A stretch of 64,000 nt of DNA from Rugosimonospora africana (GTDB lineage: Bacteria; Actinomycetota; Actinomycetes; Mycobacteriales; Micromonosporaceae): positions 1-64,000 of the forward strand of contig NZ_BONZ01000031.1 in assembly GCF_016862975.1 (NCBI RefSeq). The letters are read 5' to 3'. A program made the translations under genes and the position numbers. Shown in pieces: positions 43,977 to 52,728 of the stretch. The notes under the pieces are model-generated. The model saw nothing but the letters and a program-made list of their open reading frames with translations. It did not search any database and was not told where the DNA came from. Numbering within the stretch: the first letter of the stretch is position 1; each line of letters opens with the position of its first letter.

Positions 43977-46103
43977 ATGAACGGCACCTCGCCGCCCACC
44001 GCGCACGACCACCCGGGCCGCCGCTTCGGCTCACCGGACCTGCCGCGCCGATCCGGGAAGCGCCGATCCGGGAAGCGCCGCGCCGCATCCCGGGCCGCGG
44101 CCGCGGTGTTCGCCGCCGGGCTGCTGGCCGGAGTGCTCGCCGGTCCGGCCGAGGGCGCCACGACCGATCAGAGCCCCGCGGCGGCGGGCACGCGGGCCGC
44201 CGGCCCGCCGGCCGTGTTCACCAGTGAACCCGCCGGCACCGAGGTCCGCGACCTGGCGCAGACCAGCGTCGTGTACCAGTACGGTCAGCCGGTACCAGCC
44301 TTCGACGGCTGGAACACACACGAGACGACCCGCCGGTACGCGCCGCTGGACGGCACCTGGAAGTTCCGGTTCGACCCGGGCGACGTCGGGCTGAGCGAGG
44401 GTTGGCAGAACGGCACGGACACCTCGCAGTGGAACGACATCTCGGTCCCGTCCGCCTGGGATCTGCTCGACACGCCCAACTTCGCCAGCATGGACGGTTC
44501 GTCGTTCGGTACCGGAACCGCGTTCCGCGACGGCTTCGCCTGGTACCGGCGCGCTGTCCCGGTACCCGGCGACTGGGCGGGCCGGCTGGTGCGCCTGATG
44601 TCCCTGGGCGCCAACTACCGCGCGGACATCTGGGTCAACGGCCGCTACCTCGGCACGCACGAGGGCGGCCACACGCCCTTCGCCGTCCCGGTGGGCGACG
44701 CGCTGCGTGCGGGGCAGACGAACACCGTCACCATCCGGGTACTGCGCTCCGCGTCGTTCACCGACTACGTCTCCGGTGGCACCCCGGTCACCAACGACAC
44801 CGCCATCCCGTACAAGCCGGTCGACTACTGGCCGTACGCCGGCCTGACCCGATCGTTGTGGCTGGAGGCGGTGCCGCGCTCGACGATCGGCAAGGTGCTC
44901 ACCAGTCTGGCGCCGGACGGGCGCCTGCGCGCCACCGCCGTTGTGCAGAACGACGGGGCCGCCACGCTGCACGGCACGGTGACGCTCGACCCCGGTGCGG
45001 GTACCGGTGGCCGGCCGTGCCGCGTGCCGGTGGCCCTCGCCGGCCGGTCGGCGACCACGGTGACCTGTCTGATCCCCGTACCCACGGCCGGCCGCTGGTC
45101 GACCGCGACGCCGCGGATGTACACGCTGTTGGCCCGGCTGTCCGAGGGTGGGACCGGCCGCGAGGTCGACCGGCTGCACACCCGCTACGGGCTGCGCACG
45201 ATCGACACGGCCGGTTCCCAGATCCAGGTCAACGACCAGCCGGTGCTGCTCAAGGGCGTCAACTGGCATGAGGAGACGGCCGCGCACGGCAGCGCGATGA
45301 CCGTCGCGGACTACGACCGCGAGCTGGGCCAGGTGCTGGACCTGCACGCCAACTTCATCCGCGACTCCGTCTACAACCGCCACCCCTACGTCTACGACTG
45401 GGCCGACGAGCACGGCGTGTTCGTGATGGACGACATCGACACGATGTGGCTGAACGTCCCGCAGGAGAAGCTGCAGACCGAACAGTACGGGCTGTCGCGC
45501 GCGCTGGCGCTGATGATGGCCTGGAACCAGGCCAACCACCCGTCGGTCCTGCTGTGGGGCCTTCAGAACGAGTCGGAGATCGACGGCAACGGGGCACCGG
45601 TGTACCGCGCGTGGATCGCCCAGCTGAAGGCCGCGGTCAACCAGGTCGACCCGCAGCACCGGCCGGTCACCTGGGCCTCGTCGACCTCCAACGACCCGGC
45701 GTTCGATCTCGCCGACGTCATCGGGTTCAACGAATACTTCGGTTACTTCTACGGCAAGGACTCCGACCTCGGCCCGACTCTGGACACCGTGCACGGCCGC
45801 TATCCGGGCAAGCCCATCCTCATCACCGAGAACGGCACCTGGTCGATCGCCGGCACCCACGGCCCGGCGACGCAGGAGGGCACCGAGGAATGGCAGGCCG
45901 CCTCGCTGAAGGCGCACTGGGACCAGGTGGTCAGCCGGCGAGCCTTCACCGCGGGCTACACGTTCTGGGTACTGAAGGACTACAAGGAACGCGACGGATA
46001 CAACCAGGAGTACAACGGGATCTCCGTCATGGGCCTGACGACCTTCGACGGAACCACTCGCAAACTCGCCTACGGCGCGTTCCGCGACCTGAGCGCCGGA
46101 TGA
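43977..46103 (+). CDS. Secreted glycoside hydrolase family 2 enzyme (beta-galactosidase/beta-glucuronidase type)
   Basis: A 708-residue exported enzyme. The N-terminus is very basic with a 15-bp duplication (RRSGK repeated), then a hydrophobic signal segment AAAAVFAAGLLAGVLAG with a likely cleavage near AEGA. The GH2 order is complete: sugar-binding jelly roll (WNDISVPSAWDL, YRRAVPVPGDW, DIWVNGRYLGTHEGGHTPF), immunoglobulin-like domain, and TIM barrel starting near LLKGVNWHEE. Predicted acid/base is Glu532 in LLWGLQNESE and the nucleophile is Glu618 in ILITENGTWS. GAGAGG precedes the ATG. The length is closer to beta-glucuronidases than to the 1000-residue LacZ type. It would release sugars for one of the adjacent importers. 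Exact sugar unknown. Confidence 0.9.
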   Translation: MNGTSPPTAHDHPGRRFGSPDLPRRSGKRRSGKRRAASRAAAAVFAAGLLAGVLAGPAEGATTDQSPAAAGTRAAGPPAVFTSEPAGTEVRDLAQTSVVYQYGQPVPAFDGWNTHETTRRYAPLDGTWKFRFDPGDVGLSEGWQNGTDTSQWNDISVPSAWDLLDTPNFASMDGSSFGTGTAFRDGFAWYRRAVPVPGDWAGRLVRLMSLGANYRADIWVNGRYLGTHEGGHTPFAVPVGDALRAGQTNTVTIRVLRSASFTDYVSGGTPVTNDTAIPYKPVDYWPYAGLTRSLWLEAVPRSTIGKVLTSLAPDGRLRATAVVQNDGAATLHGTVTLDPGAGTGGRPCRVPVALAGRSATTVTCLIPVPTAGRWSTATPRMYTLLARLSEGGTGREVDRLHTRYGLRTIDTAGSQIQVNDQPVLLKGVNWHEETAAHGSAMTVADYDRELGQVLDLHANFIRDSVYNRHPYVYDWADEHGVFVMDDIDTMWLNVPQEKLQTEQYGLSRALALMMAWNQANHPSVLLWGLQNESEIDGNGAPVYRAWIAQLKAAVNQVDPQHRPVTWASSTSNDPAFDLADVIGFNEYFGYFYGKDSDLGPTLDTVHGRYPGKPILITENGTWSIAGTHGPATQEGTEEWQAASLKAHWDQVVSRRAFTAGYTFWVLKDYKERDGYNQEYNGISVMGLTTFDGTTRKLAYGAFRDLSAG

Positions 46104-46138
46104 GCGGACGGGCGGACGGCGGATGAGCGGACGGGCGG
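46098..46138 (+). repeat. Direct repeat straddling the GH2 stop codon
   Basis: GGATGAGCGGACGGGCGG occurs at 46098-46115 and again at 46121-46138 (period 23). The first copy contains the GH2 stop codon TGA. The remaining gap to the gntR start (46139-46362) shows a TATAGAAT-like -10 at 46237-46244 but no clear -35. Confidence 0.8.
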
Positions 46139-46362
46139 TGTGCCGGACCCGCCGCCCGTACCGCACCGTTAATGCGTCTTTTACGAGCATTCGATGCCCA
46201 CCGCATTCGACAGACGCGGCTGGCCGGACACCGGTGTATAGAATGTCCGCGGGCCCGCGTCGTCCGCACGATCCTTCCACGAGGTTCCCCGGAGTTCCTC
46301 TCGCGAGGATGGGCGCTGCCCAACCGGTGATCGCGACGGTCCACAATGAACGGCGGCATCAG

Positions 46363-47154
46363 ATGGTAGGACGCACGCATACGTTAGGCCACTCGTCGGA
46401 TCGCGCGGCGGTGCGCAGCTACCCGGGTCGCGGCATCCATGGCCAGGTCGTGGACACCCTGGGGCTGCGGGTGTTGGGTGGCGACTACCTCCCCGGTGAC
46501 GTCATCGATCCCGACCGGCTGGAGTCCGAGCTGGCCGTCAGCAAGACGGTCATCCGGGAGGCTCTGCGCGTGCTCGGAGCCAAGGGTCTGGTGGACTCGC
46601 GACCCAAGCGGGGCACCTTCGTGCGGGAGCGCTCGTCCTGGAGCCTGCTGGACACCGACGTGATGAAGTGGCAGTTGCAGGTCGGCGTCTCCGACCGGTT
46701 CCTCGCCGACCTCGCCGAGGTCCGGGCGCTCGTCGAACCGGCCTGCGCCGCCCTCGCGGCACGACGCCACACCGCCGACGACCTCGTGGCGCTGGAGGAC
46801 GCGGTCGCCGCGATGGCGGCGGCGGACGGCGACGCGGATGCCGCCATCGCCGCGGATCTGCGCTTCCACCGGGCGCTGATGGCGGCGGCGCAAAACGAAC
46901 TGTTCACCCGCATGGACGTCGTGATCACCAACGCCCTGGATGCCCGGGACCGGGTCGTACACAAGCCGGGCGACCACTGGAGCGACCCGACCCCCAACCA
47001 TCAGGCGATCCTGGACCGCATCCGGGACGGCGACGTGGACGGCAGCCGGGAGGCCGTGCACCGGCTGCTGGCTCAGGCAGACGCCGACCTGCGCCGGGCG
47101 CGGGCCGCGAGCCCGGCCACCCGCACCGCGAGGCGTCGCCGGACTCAGGCATAG
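46363..47154 (+). CDS. GntR-family regulator, FadR/FCD subfamily
   Basis: About 263 residues. The N-terminal winged helix is seen as GIHGQVVDTLGLRVLGGDYL, then LESELAVSKTVIREALRVLGAKGLVDSRPKRGTFV (shown in parts). The C-terminal FCD ligand domain has RALVEPACAALAARR and the metal/ligand His residues in ADLRFHRALMAAAQNELF and NHQAILDRIRDGD. FCD members of this type commonly sense sugar acids (galactonate, uronate and similar). The ATG at 46363 fits the domain start; an earlier in-frame ATG at 46309 is possible. It lies downstream of GH2 on the same strand and has a paralogue at 48499-49194 with the same GxHGQVV start. A tandem repeat covers its stop. Confidence 0.85.
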   Translation: MVGRTHTLGHSSDRAAVRSYPGRGIHGQVVDTLGLRVLGGDYLPGDVIDPDRLESELAVSKTVIREALRVLGAKGLVDSRPKRGTFVRERSSWSLLDTDVMKWQLQVGVSDRFLADLAEVRALVEPACAALAARRHTADDLVALEDAVAAMAAADGDADAAIAADLRFHRALMAAAQNELFTRMDVVITNALDARDRVVHKPGDHWSDPTPNHQAILDRIRDGDVDGSREAVHRLLAQADADLRRARAASPATRTARRRRTQA

Positions 47155-47179
47155 CGGCGAGGCGTCGCCGGACTCAGGC
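47128..47179 (+). repeat. 23-bp direct repeat straddling the gntR stop codon
   Basis: GCGAGGCGTCGCCGGACTCA plus GGC occurs at 47128-47150 and exactly again at 47157-47179 (period 29). The stop codon of the gntR gene lies between the copies. The only other content of the gap to the convergent glycosidase-like gene is 11 bases. Confidence 0.85.
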
Positions 47180-47190
47180 GAGGCGGTCGC

Positions 47191-48489
47191 CTACCAGGCG
47201 GCGCCGGTGATCTGAGCGTTGAGCCGCCGCATCCACGACTGGTCGGTCCACCACATCGGGTGCTGCGGGGCGGCATTCGAGGTGAGAACGGCACCCCAGT
47301 AACCGTGGTCCAGGCAACCGCGGACGGTGTGTTCGGCGAGATCCTTGCCGACTGCGTCCTCCTCGAACCGGCTGAGTCGCGGGGTGTACCCGACCACGCC
47401 CTCGCCGAGGACCGCGGGCACGCCGAGCCGACCGGCGTGCGCCGCCACGGCGGCGACCCAGTCGGTGAGCGCAGCGCGCATCGCCAGCCGGTGTTCCTGG
47501 TAGTGCTCGTAGAGCCAGAGGTCCCAGCGGTCCGGGTCCACCCAGTCATGCACGTAGAACAGGTCCCCGTCGATGCCGGTGGCCCGCGTCTGCCACGACG
47601 CGTCCGGTCGGTAGTCGGCGCGGCGCGGCGCATCGGGGCGCAGCATGCCGGCCAGCGTCGGCGTGGGCCAGTGCTCGACCGCGGGGCGTGCGCCGGTGCC
47701 GTGCCCGAGACCGACCGCCTGGTAGAGCGCGGCCAGCACCCCGTACACGTAGAAGTGGAAGTGGGCGACGCCGACCTCGTCGGCGAGTTCGGTCAGTTCG
47801 ATGGGCCAGGTTTCGCCGATCGAGTAGGTGCTCAGCAGGTCCGGGCGCGCCTGTCTCAGAGTGGCCAGCCCCTGCCGCAGCGGCACGCGCAGCCGGGCGT
47901 AGTGGCCGGGAGGGTCGCCCGGAGTGGGCGGGCAGACGCCGCAGTTGTCCACCTCGTTGTGCAGCTCCAGATAGGCGATCGGGCCGGCAAGGCCGCGTGC
48001 GGAGAGGTGCTCGACCAGGCGGGCCAGGGACTGCGCCATGAGCTGGCAACGGTCGGCGGGTGGCACCGCGGCCAGCGCGCGGAACCACACGTCGGACGTG
48101 ACGAAGCACGGCGACTGCTGGTACTCCCAGGAGGAGACGATGACCCGTACACCGTGGCGCCCCGCGCTGTCGAACAGCTGCTCGAGCCGGTCGAGCGGGC
48201 GCAGCGGGTACCCGCCGCGGACGTTGTACCAGCGGGTACGTTGACCGTAGTCATGGCCCAGGCCGCAGACTGTGAGGTCGGTGTCGGGAACCCTTCCGGA
48301 GAACAACAGGAACGGGAGGGCGCAGATCCGCACCGCGTTGAATCCGCGGTCCAGCAACTGGTCGAATGCCTCGTCGAGGTTCTCGAAGGGCTCGCCCGGC
48401 CCGGCCTGCGTGTACCAGCTGAAGTCCCACAGTGAGATGGCAAGCCGCGGACCGGCGGGCCGATTCGGGCGGTGGAGGGTGACGGACAT
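47191..48489 (-). CDS. Clan-A (GH5-like/cellulase-like) glycosidase, cytoplasmic
   Basis: A 432-residue (beta/alpha)8-barrel protein. Clan-A catalytic signatures are present: YLELHNEVDN with Asn178-Glu179 as the acid/base pair on strand 4, and PAVLGEGVVGYTP with Glu363 as the nucleophile on strand 7. Other barrel landmarks are AISLWDFSWYT and GFNAVRICALPF. It lacks a signal peptide, so it would act on imported oligosaccharides. It resembles the 'cellulase-like family' found beside sugar ABC genes more than true secreted cellulases. GAGGAAGG precedes the ATG at 48489. It lies nine bases after the gntR gene at 48499-49194 and is co-transcribed with it, divergent from the second ABC operon. Confidence 0.75.
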   Translation of the reverse strand: MSVTLHRPNRPAGPRLAISLWDFSWYTQAGPGEPFENLDEAFDQLLDRGFNAVRICALPFLLFSGRVPDTDLTVCGLGHDYGQRTRWYNVRGGYPLRPLDRLEQLFDSAGRHGVRVIVSSWEYQQSPCFVTSDVWFRALAAVPPADRCQLMAQSLARLVEHLSARGLAGPIAYLELHNEVDNCGVCPPTPGDPPGHYARLRVPLRQGLATLRQARPDLLSTYSIGETWPIELTELADEVGVAHFHFYVYGVLAALYQAVGLGHGTGARPAVEHWPTPTLAGMLRPDAPRRADYRPDASWQTRATGIDGDLFYVHDWVDPDRWDLWLYEHYQEHRLAMRAALTDWVAAVAAHAGRLGVPAVLGEGVVGYTPRLSRFEEDAVGKDLAEHTVRGCLDHGYWGAVLTSNAAPQHPMWWTDQSWMRRLNAQITGAAW

Positions 48490-48498
48490 GGCCCTTCC

Positions 48499-49194
48499 TC
48501 ACAGGTTGAGTTGCGCGAAGTCGGCCGCGGCCTGTTCGAGTAGCGCGCGCATCGCCCGTTCGGCGACCGGCTCGTCCCGCGCCCGAACGGCGGCCAGCAC
48601 GGCGCGGTGGCTGGGCAGCGGGTCGGCCGCGCCGGGGTTGGCATGCACGAGAAGGTCGCGCTGGCGCAGGCCCTGTTCGATTACGCCCTTCAGGCTCGCG
48701 ATCAGGACGTTGTGGGTGGCTTCCAGCAGCGCGGTGTGGAAGCGCAGGTCCGCCTGAACGACGTCGGCGGGGTCGTGCACCGCCGCGTCCATTCCTGCCA
48801 GTGCCTGTTCGAGCGCGTCGAGGTCGGCGTCGCCGCGCCGCGCCGCGGCGAGCGCGGCCGCGGCGGGCTCGACGATCCGGCGCACCTCCGCCAGTTGGTC
48901 CAGCAGTGCCTGTGTCGGTTGGGCCGCGACCCGCCAGCGCAGGACGTCGGCGTCGAGCATGTTCCATTCCTCGGGCGCGGTCACGAACGTGCCGCGCTTC
49001 TGGCGTGCGCCGACCAGACCCTTGGCGGCGAGAACCTTCAGCGACTCGCGCAGGACGGTGCGGCTGATCCCGAGCTCGGATTCGACGCTGGACAGGTCGA
49101 TGGTGGTTCCCGGAAGGATGCGACCGGACAGGATCCGTGCCCCAAGCTCGTGCACGACCTGCCCGTGCAACCCGCGCGCGCTGTAGCGAGTCAC
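48499..49194 (-). CDS. GntR-family regulator, FadR/FCD subfamily (second copy)
   Basis: A 231-residue paralogue of the regulator at 46363-47154. Winged helix: GLHGQVVHELGARILSGRIL, then GISRTVLRESLKVLAAKGLV and RQKRGTFV. The FCD domain includes RRIVEPAAAALAAARRG and ADLRFHTALLEATHNVLI. The GTG start at 49194 follows GGAGGGAAC. It begins a two-gene minus-strand unit with the glycosidase-like gene and is divergent from the second ABC operon, so it most likely controls that operon through the 153-base gap. FCD ligands are often sugar acids or carboxylates; the particular ligand is unknown. Confidence 0.87.
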   Translation of the reverse strand: MTRYSARGLHGQVVHELGARILSGRILPGTTIDLSSVESELGISRTVLRESLKVLAAKGLVGARQKRGTFVTAPEEWNMLDADVLRWRVAAQPTQALLDQLAEVRRIVEPAAAALAAARRGDADLDALEQALAGMDAAVHDPADVVQADLRFHTALLEATHNVLIASLKGVIEQGLRQRDLLVHANPGAADPLPSHRAVLAAVRARDEPVAERAMRALLEQAAADFAQLNL

Positions 49195-49247
49195 GTTCCC
49201 TCCATCGCGGCACGTTCCGGAGACGGAGCCAGAATCTTACCTTAAGA

Positions 49248-49295
49248 ATTAAATACGATTAAACCTTGACAGCCCACCGTCGTCGATTCGATAGT
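49248..49295 (+). promoter_or_regulatory. AT-rich box and promoter for the second ABC operon
   Basis: TTGACA at 49266-49271 with GATAGT at 49290-49295 (18-base spacing) is a good promoter. The AT-rich box ATTAAAT...CTTGACA that includes the -35 resembles the one before the GH2 gene at 43802-43826. A regulator bound over the box could control both. Confidence 0.65.
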
Positions 49296-49347
49296 GGGTG
49301 ATCCTCGCCGGTCGTATCGTGCGGCCGCCCGACGGAAGGACAGCGCC

Positions 49348-50688
49348 ATGCACAACACCTGTGGCTGGCTGCGCTTCGGCCGCCGGATGATCTGGCTCGC
49401 GTGTCTGACCGCGCTCGTCCTGTCGGTCGCGGCGTGTTCGGGCAGCGGTGATGGCAACTCCGCGACCAAGCCCGGCCAGAAAATCGACATGACTTTCTGG
49501 TCTTGGGTTCCGGGAATCGACCAGGCGGTCGCCTTGTGGAACAAGGAAAACCCGAACATCCACGTGACACTGCAGAAGATCCCGTCGGGCTCCTCTGGCG
49601 GGTACGCGAAGATGCACGCGGCGCTGAAGGCGGGCAACGCTCCCGACCTGGCGCAGGTCGAGTACCAGGAAATCCCGGGATTCCTGATGGGCAGCAACCT
49701 AATCGACCTGAGTCAGTACGGGGCGGGTAAGTACCAGAGCAGGTTCACGCCGTGGCAGTGGAAGGAGGGCGTGTTCGGCGGCAAGGTGTACGCGATCCCG
49801 CAGGCATCCGGTCCGATGGGCTTTTTCTACCGCGCGGACCTGTTCGCCAAGGCCGGCATCAGCCGACCCCCGGCCACCTGGGCCGAGTACGAGCAGGACG
49901 CCATCAAAATCCACCAGTCGAATCCGACCGAGTACATCGGCACGTTCCCGCCCGGCAACTCCGCCTGGTTCACGGCACTGGCCTGGCAGGCCGGCGCGAA
50001 CTGGTTCGGCACCAGCGGCGACACCTGGACGGTGCACATCGACACGCCCGTCACCGAGAAGGTCGCCACGTACTGGGACCGGCTGCGTACCGAGCACGTG
50101 ATAAAGACCGAGCCGGACTTTGCCGACGGCTGGTACAAGGACCTGCAGACCGGCGCGATCGCCGGTTGGGTCAGCGCCCAGTGGGGCGACGCGATCATCA
50201 CGGGCAACGCGCCGGGCACCTCGGGTATGTGGAAGGTGGCCCCGCTGCCGCAGTGGACGGCCGGCGGTACCGACTCGGCGAACTGGGGCGGCTCGTCCAC
50301 CGCGGTTCTCAAGGGAGCCAAGCACCCGCAGCAGGCATTGCAGTTCGCGACCTGGCTCAACAGCGACCCGCAGAGCATCGCCCTGCTGATCAAAGGTGGC
50401 TACGGTTGGCCCGCCGCGACCTCCGGCTACGTCGGATCATCGCTGGACCAGCCGTCGCCGTTCTTCAGCGGCCAGAAGTACAACGACGTGTTCGCCGACT
50501 CGGATCAGCACATCAACGAGTCCTGGACCTGGATCCCCACCACCGATCAGGCATACCAGCACCTCAACGACGGGTTCTCCGCCGCCGTCAACGGCAAGGG
50601 CAGCTTCCTGGAAAGCGTCAAGGCCGCGCAGGGTCAGGTGGTTGACGACCTGAAGAGCGCGGGCTTCAAGGTCAGCACCGCGCAGTAG
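49348..50688 (+). CDS. Sugar ABC transporter solute-binding lipoprotein
   Basis: A 446-residue type 1 extracellular binding protein. The signal peptide ends in the lipobox SVAAC with lipidated Cys30. The mature part begins MTFWSWVPGIDQAVALWNKE, the usual first beta-alpha unit, followed by HAALKAGNAPDLAQVEYQE and KVYAIPQASGPMGFFYRADL, which are signatures of carbohydrate binders (SBP_bac_1/8). GGAAGGA before the ATG at 49348 decides the start; a longer GTG frame upstream is not needed. It is the first gene of a lipoprotein-permease-permease operon, followed by a perfect hairpin, which usually keeps binding-protein mRNA more abundant than the permease part. Confidence 0.92.
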   Translation: MHNTCGWLRFGRRMIWLACLTALVLSVAACSGSGDGNSATKPGQKIDMTFWSWVPGIDQAVALWNKENPNIHVTLQKIPSGSSGGYAKMHAALKAGNAPDLAQVEYQEIPGFLMGSNLIDLSQYGAGKYQSRFTPWQWKEGVFGGKVYAIPQASGPMGFFYRADLFAKAGISRPPATWAEYEQDAIKIHQSNPTEYIGTFPPGNSAWFTALAWQAGANWFGTSGDTWTVHIDTPVTEKVATYWDRLRTEHVIKTEPDFADGWYKDLQTGAIAGWVSAQWGDAIITGNAPGTSGMWKVAPLPQWTAGGTDSANWGGSSTAVLKGAKHPQQALQFATWLNSDPQSIALLIKGGYGWPAATSGYVGSSLDQPSPFFSGQKYNDVFADSDQHINESWTWIPTTDQAYQHLNDGFSAAVNGKGSFLESVKAAQGQVVDDLKSAGFKVSTAQ

Positions 50689-50697
50689 TTCCGGTAC

Positions 50698-50757
50698 TCC
50701 GGTGGCCGGCTGCCCCCGCCGGCCACCGGACCACCCCGCCGCCGGCAGGGCCGGCGG
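50698..50757 (+). terminator. Intra-operon hairpins between lipoprotein and permease genes
   Basis: TCCGGTGGCCGGC (50698-50710) pairs perfectly with 50718-50730, leaving a 7-base loop. A second smaller hairpin, CCGCCGG/CCGGCGG, lies at 50739-50757. Placement after a binding-protein gene and before permeases suggests partial termination or mRNA 3'-end protection that favours binding-protein synthesis. Confidence 0.7.
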
Positions 50758-50789
50758 AGCAGCGATCGAGGTTGACAAGAGGAGGAACG

Positions 50790-51692
50790 TTGGCCGCCGT
50801 CCACCGCCGCACCACCCGAGCAGCCTGGGGATTCCTGACCCCGTTCCTGGTTCTGTTCGCGGCCACGTTCCTGCTTCCCATCGGGTACGCCATCTACGAA
50901 AGCCTGCACAAGAACAGCCTGTCCGGGCCGCTGGGGCTCGGCGGATCGCATACCGTCTTCGCCGGGCTTTCCAACTACTCCCGGGCACTGGGCGACGCGG
51001 CGTTCCTGGCCAGCGTGCGCCGGGTGCTGCTCTACGCGGTGGTCCAGGTTCCGGTGATGATCCTGCTGGCGGTCGCGCTCGCGCTGCTGCTGGACACCGT
51101 CTCCGCGCGGGCGGTCCGATTCTTCCGCGCCACCTACTTCATGCCCTACGGCGTACCCGGCGTCATCGCCTCGATCCTGTGGGGGTTCCTCTACACCCCC
51201 GGTACCAGCCCGGTCCTCGCCCTCGCCGGTCACGCCGGGCTGCACCCGGATTTGCTGGGCGGCGGATCCGTGCTGTGGTCGATAGCCAACATCGTCACCT
51301 GGGAATTCGCCGGATACAACATGCTCGTCGTCACCGCCCAGCTGCAGGCCATTCCCGGCGACCTGTACGAAGCCGCCCGCACCGACGGAGCCAGCGCCTG
51401 GCAGATCGCGCGGCGCGTCAAACTGCCGCTGTTGCGTCCCGCGATCGTGCTCACCACCGTGTTCACCATCATCGGCACCCTGCAACTGTTCGCCGAACCA
51501 CTGATCCTCAAGCCGGTCTCCACCGGGATCAGCAACGACTACACGCCCAACCTGAGCGCCTACAACTCGGCGTTCGCCAACAACGACTACTATCTCGCGT
51601 CGGCCAAGGCGGTGCTGCTGGCCGTGGCCGCGTTCGTGCTCTCCTTCGGATTCCTGCGGCTGGTCGGCCGGCGCGGCGGAGCATCGCGATGA
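50790..51692 (+). CDS. Sugar ABC transporter permease (MalF/UgpA-like)
   Basis: A 300-residue permease with six predicted spans, the first in WGFLTPFLVLFAATFLLPIG. The EAA loop is GDLYEAARTDGASAWQIARRVKLP. The start is TTG at 50790, supported by AGAGGAGG just before it; the TTG at 50772 lies upstream of that ribosome site. The stop overlaps the next start as ATGA. It partners with the following permease and the preceding lipoprotein. No ATPase gene is present in the window. Confidence 0.9.
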   Translation: MAAVHRRTTRAAWGFLTPFLVLFAATFLLPIGYAIYESLHKNSLSGPLGLGGSHTVFAGLSNYSRALGDAAFLASVRRVLLYAVVQVPVMILLAVALALLLDTVSARAVRFFRATYFMPYGVPGVIASILWGFLYTPGTSPVLALAGHAGLHPDLLGGGSVLWSIANIVTWEFAGYNMLVVTAQLQAIPGDLYEAARTDGASAWQIARRVKLPLLRPAIVLTTVFTIIGTLQLFAEPLILKPVSTGISNDYTPNLSAYNSAFANNDYYLASAKAVLLAVAAFVLSFGFLRLVGRRGGASR

Positions 51693-52612
51693 GCGCGCCC
51701 AGCCTGGCACGGCCGCGGTCGAAGGACGGCGGGCCGGTGCGGCAACCGCGCTCCCGTCGCCGCCGAGGCGACGACAGCACGCCTGCGAGCCGGGTGACCG
51801 TCGTGGGTCTGTGCGCCGTCGCCGCCGTCTATTTCCTGCTACCGGTGTACTGGCTGATCGTCGCCTCCACCAAGTCGACCGCGCAGCTGTTCGGCAGCTC
51901 CGGCCTGTGGTTGTCGCGACCACAATGGTTCGCCAACATGCGGCACGTGTTCAGCTACGACCACGGCATCTACCTGCGTTGGGTGGTCAACAGCCTGGTC
52001 TACGCGGGAGCCGGTGCCGCGGTCGCGACACTGCTGTCGGCGATGGCGGGCTACGCGCTTGCCAAGTACCACTTCCGCGGCCGCGAGGCGGTGTTCAACG
52101 TGGTCCTCGGTGGGGTGCTCATCCCCGGCACCGCGCTGGCTCTGCCGCTGTACCTGCTCGCCGCCAAGGTGAGCCTGGTCAACAGCTACTGGGCGGTGCT
52201 GATCCCCAGCGTGGTCAGCCCGTTCGGCGTCTACCTGTGCCGGATCTACGCGGAGGCATCCGTCCCCGACGAACTGATCGAGTCGGCTCGCATCGACGGC
52301 GCCGGCGAGGCCCGCATCTTCCGCACCGTCGCCCTGCGGATCATGACGCCGGCGCTGGTCACCGTGTTCCTGTTCCAGTTCGTCGGCATCTGGAACAACT
52401 ACTTCCTGCCGCTGGTCATGCTGTCGAACCCGAAGCTGTATCCGATCACCCTCGGGCTGACCTCCTGGCAATCCTTCCAGGACCGCCAACCCGAGCTGTA
52501 CCAACTCGTCGTCGGTGGCGCGTTCGTCTCCGTGCTGCCGTTGATGGCGGCGATGGTCGTGCTGCAACGGTTCTGGCGCACCGGCCTGACCCAGGGAAGC
52601 GTCAAGGGGTGA
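51689..52612 (+). CDS. Sugar ABC transporter permease (MalG/UgpE-like)
   Basis: A 307-residue permease starting at ATG 51689, which overlaps the preceding stop. A basic, disordered N-terminus of about 35 residues precedes the first span (VVGLCAVAAVYFLLPVYWLI). The EAA loop is DELIESARIDGAGEARIFRTV, and the C-terminus ends LTQGSVKG, typical of MalG-type subunits. The long upstream extension of this frame runs antisense-like through the other permease in a different frame and is not coding. Likely regulated with its operon by the divergent GntR protein. Confidence 0.9.
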   Translation: MSAPSLARPRSKDGGPVRQPRSRRRRGDDSTPASRVTVVGLCAVAAVYFLLPVYWLIVASTKSTAQLFGSSGLWLSRPQWFANMRHVFSYDHGIYLRWVVNSLVYAGAGAAVATLLSAMAGYALAKYHFRGREAVFNVVLGGVLIPGTALALPLYLLAAKVSLVNSYWAVLIPSVVSPFGVYLCRIYAEASVPDELIESARIDGAGEARIFRTVALRIMTPALVTVFLFQFVGIWNNYFLPLVMLSNPKLYPITLGLTSWQSFQDRQPELYQLVVGGAFVSVLPLMAAMVVLQRFWRTGLTQGSVKG

Positions 52613-52728
52613 GCCGTCCCCGCTCCCGACAGGATGACGGTCACCACGACGGCGAGCGGGAAGCCGCACACGTCTAGAACGTCGTCGATACGCGCTTCCG
52701 CGAACTCCGCCACGCGCACAATACGGGT

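Noticed and set aside
50702-52612. A 636-codon version of the last permease gene
   Set aside because: The added N-terminal part lies in another frame of the preceding permease and has no transporter features; the ATG at 51689 gives a normal permease.
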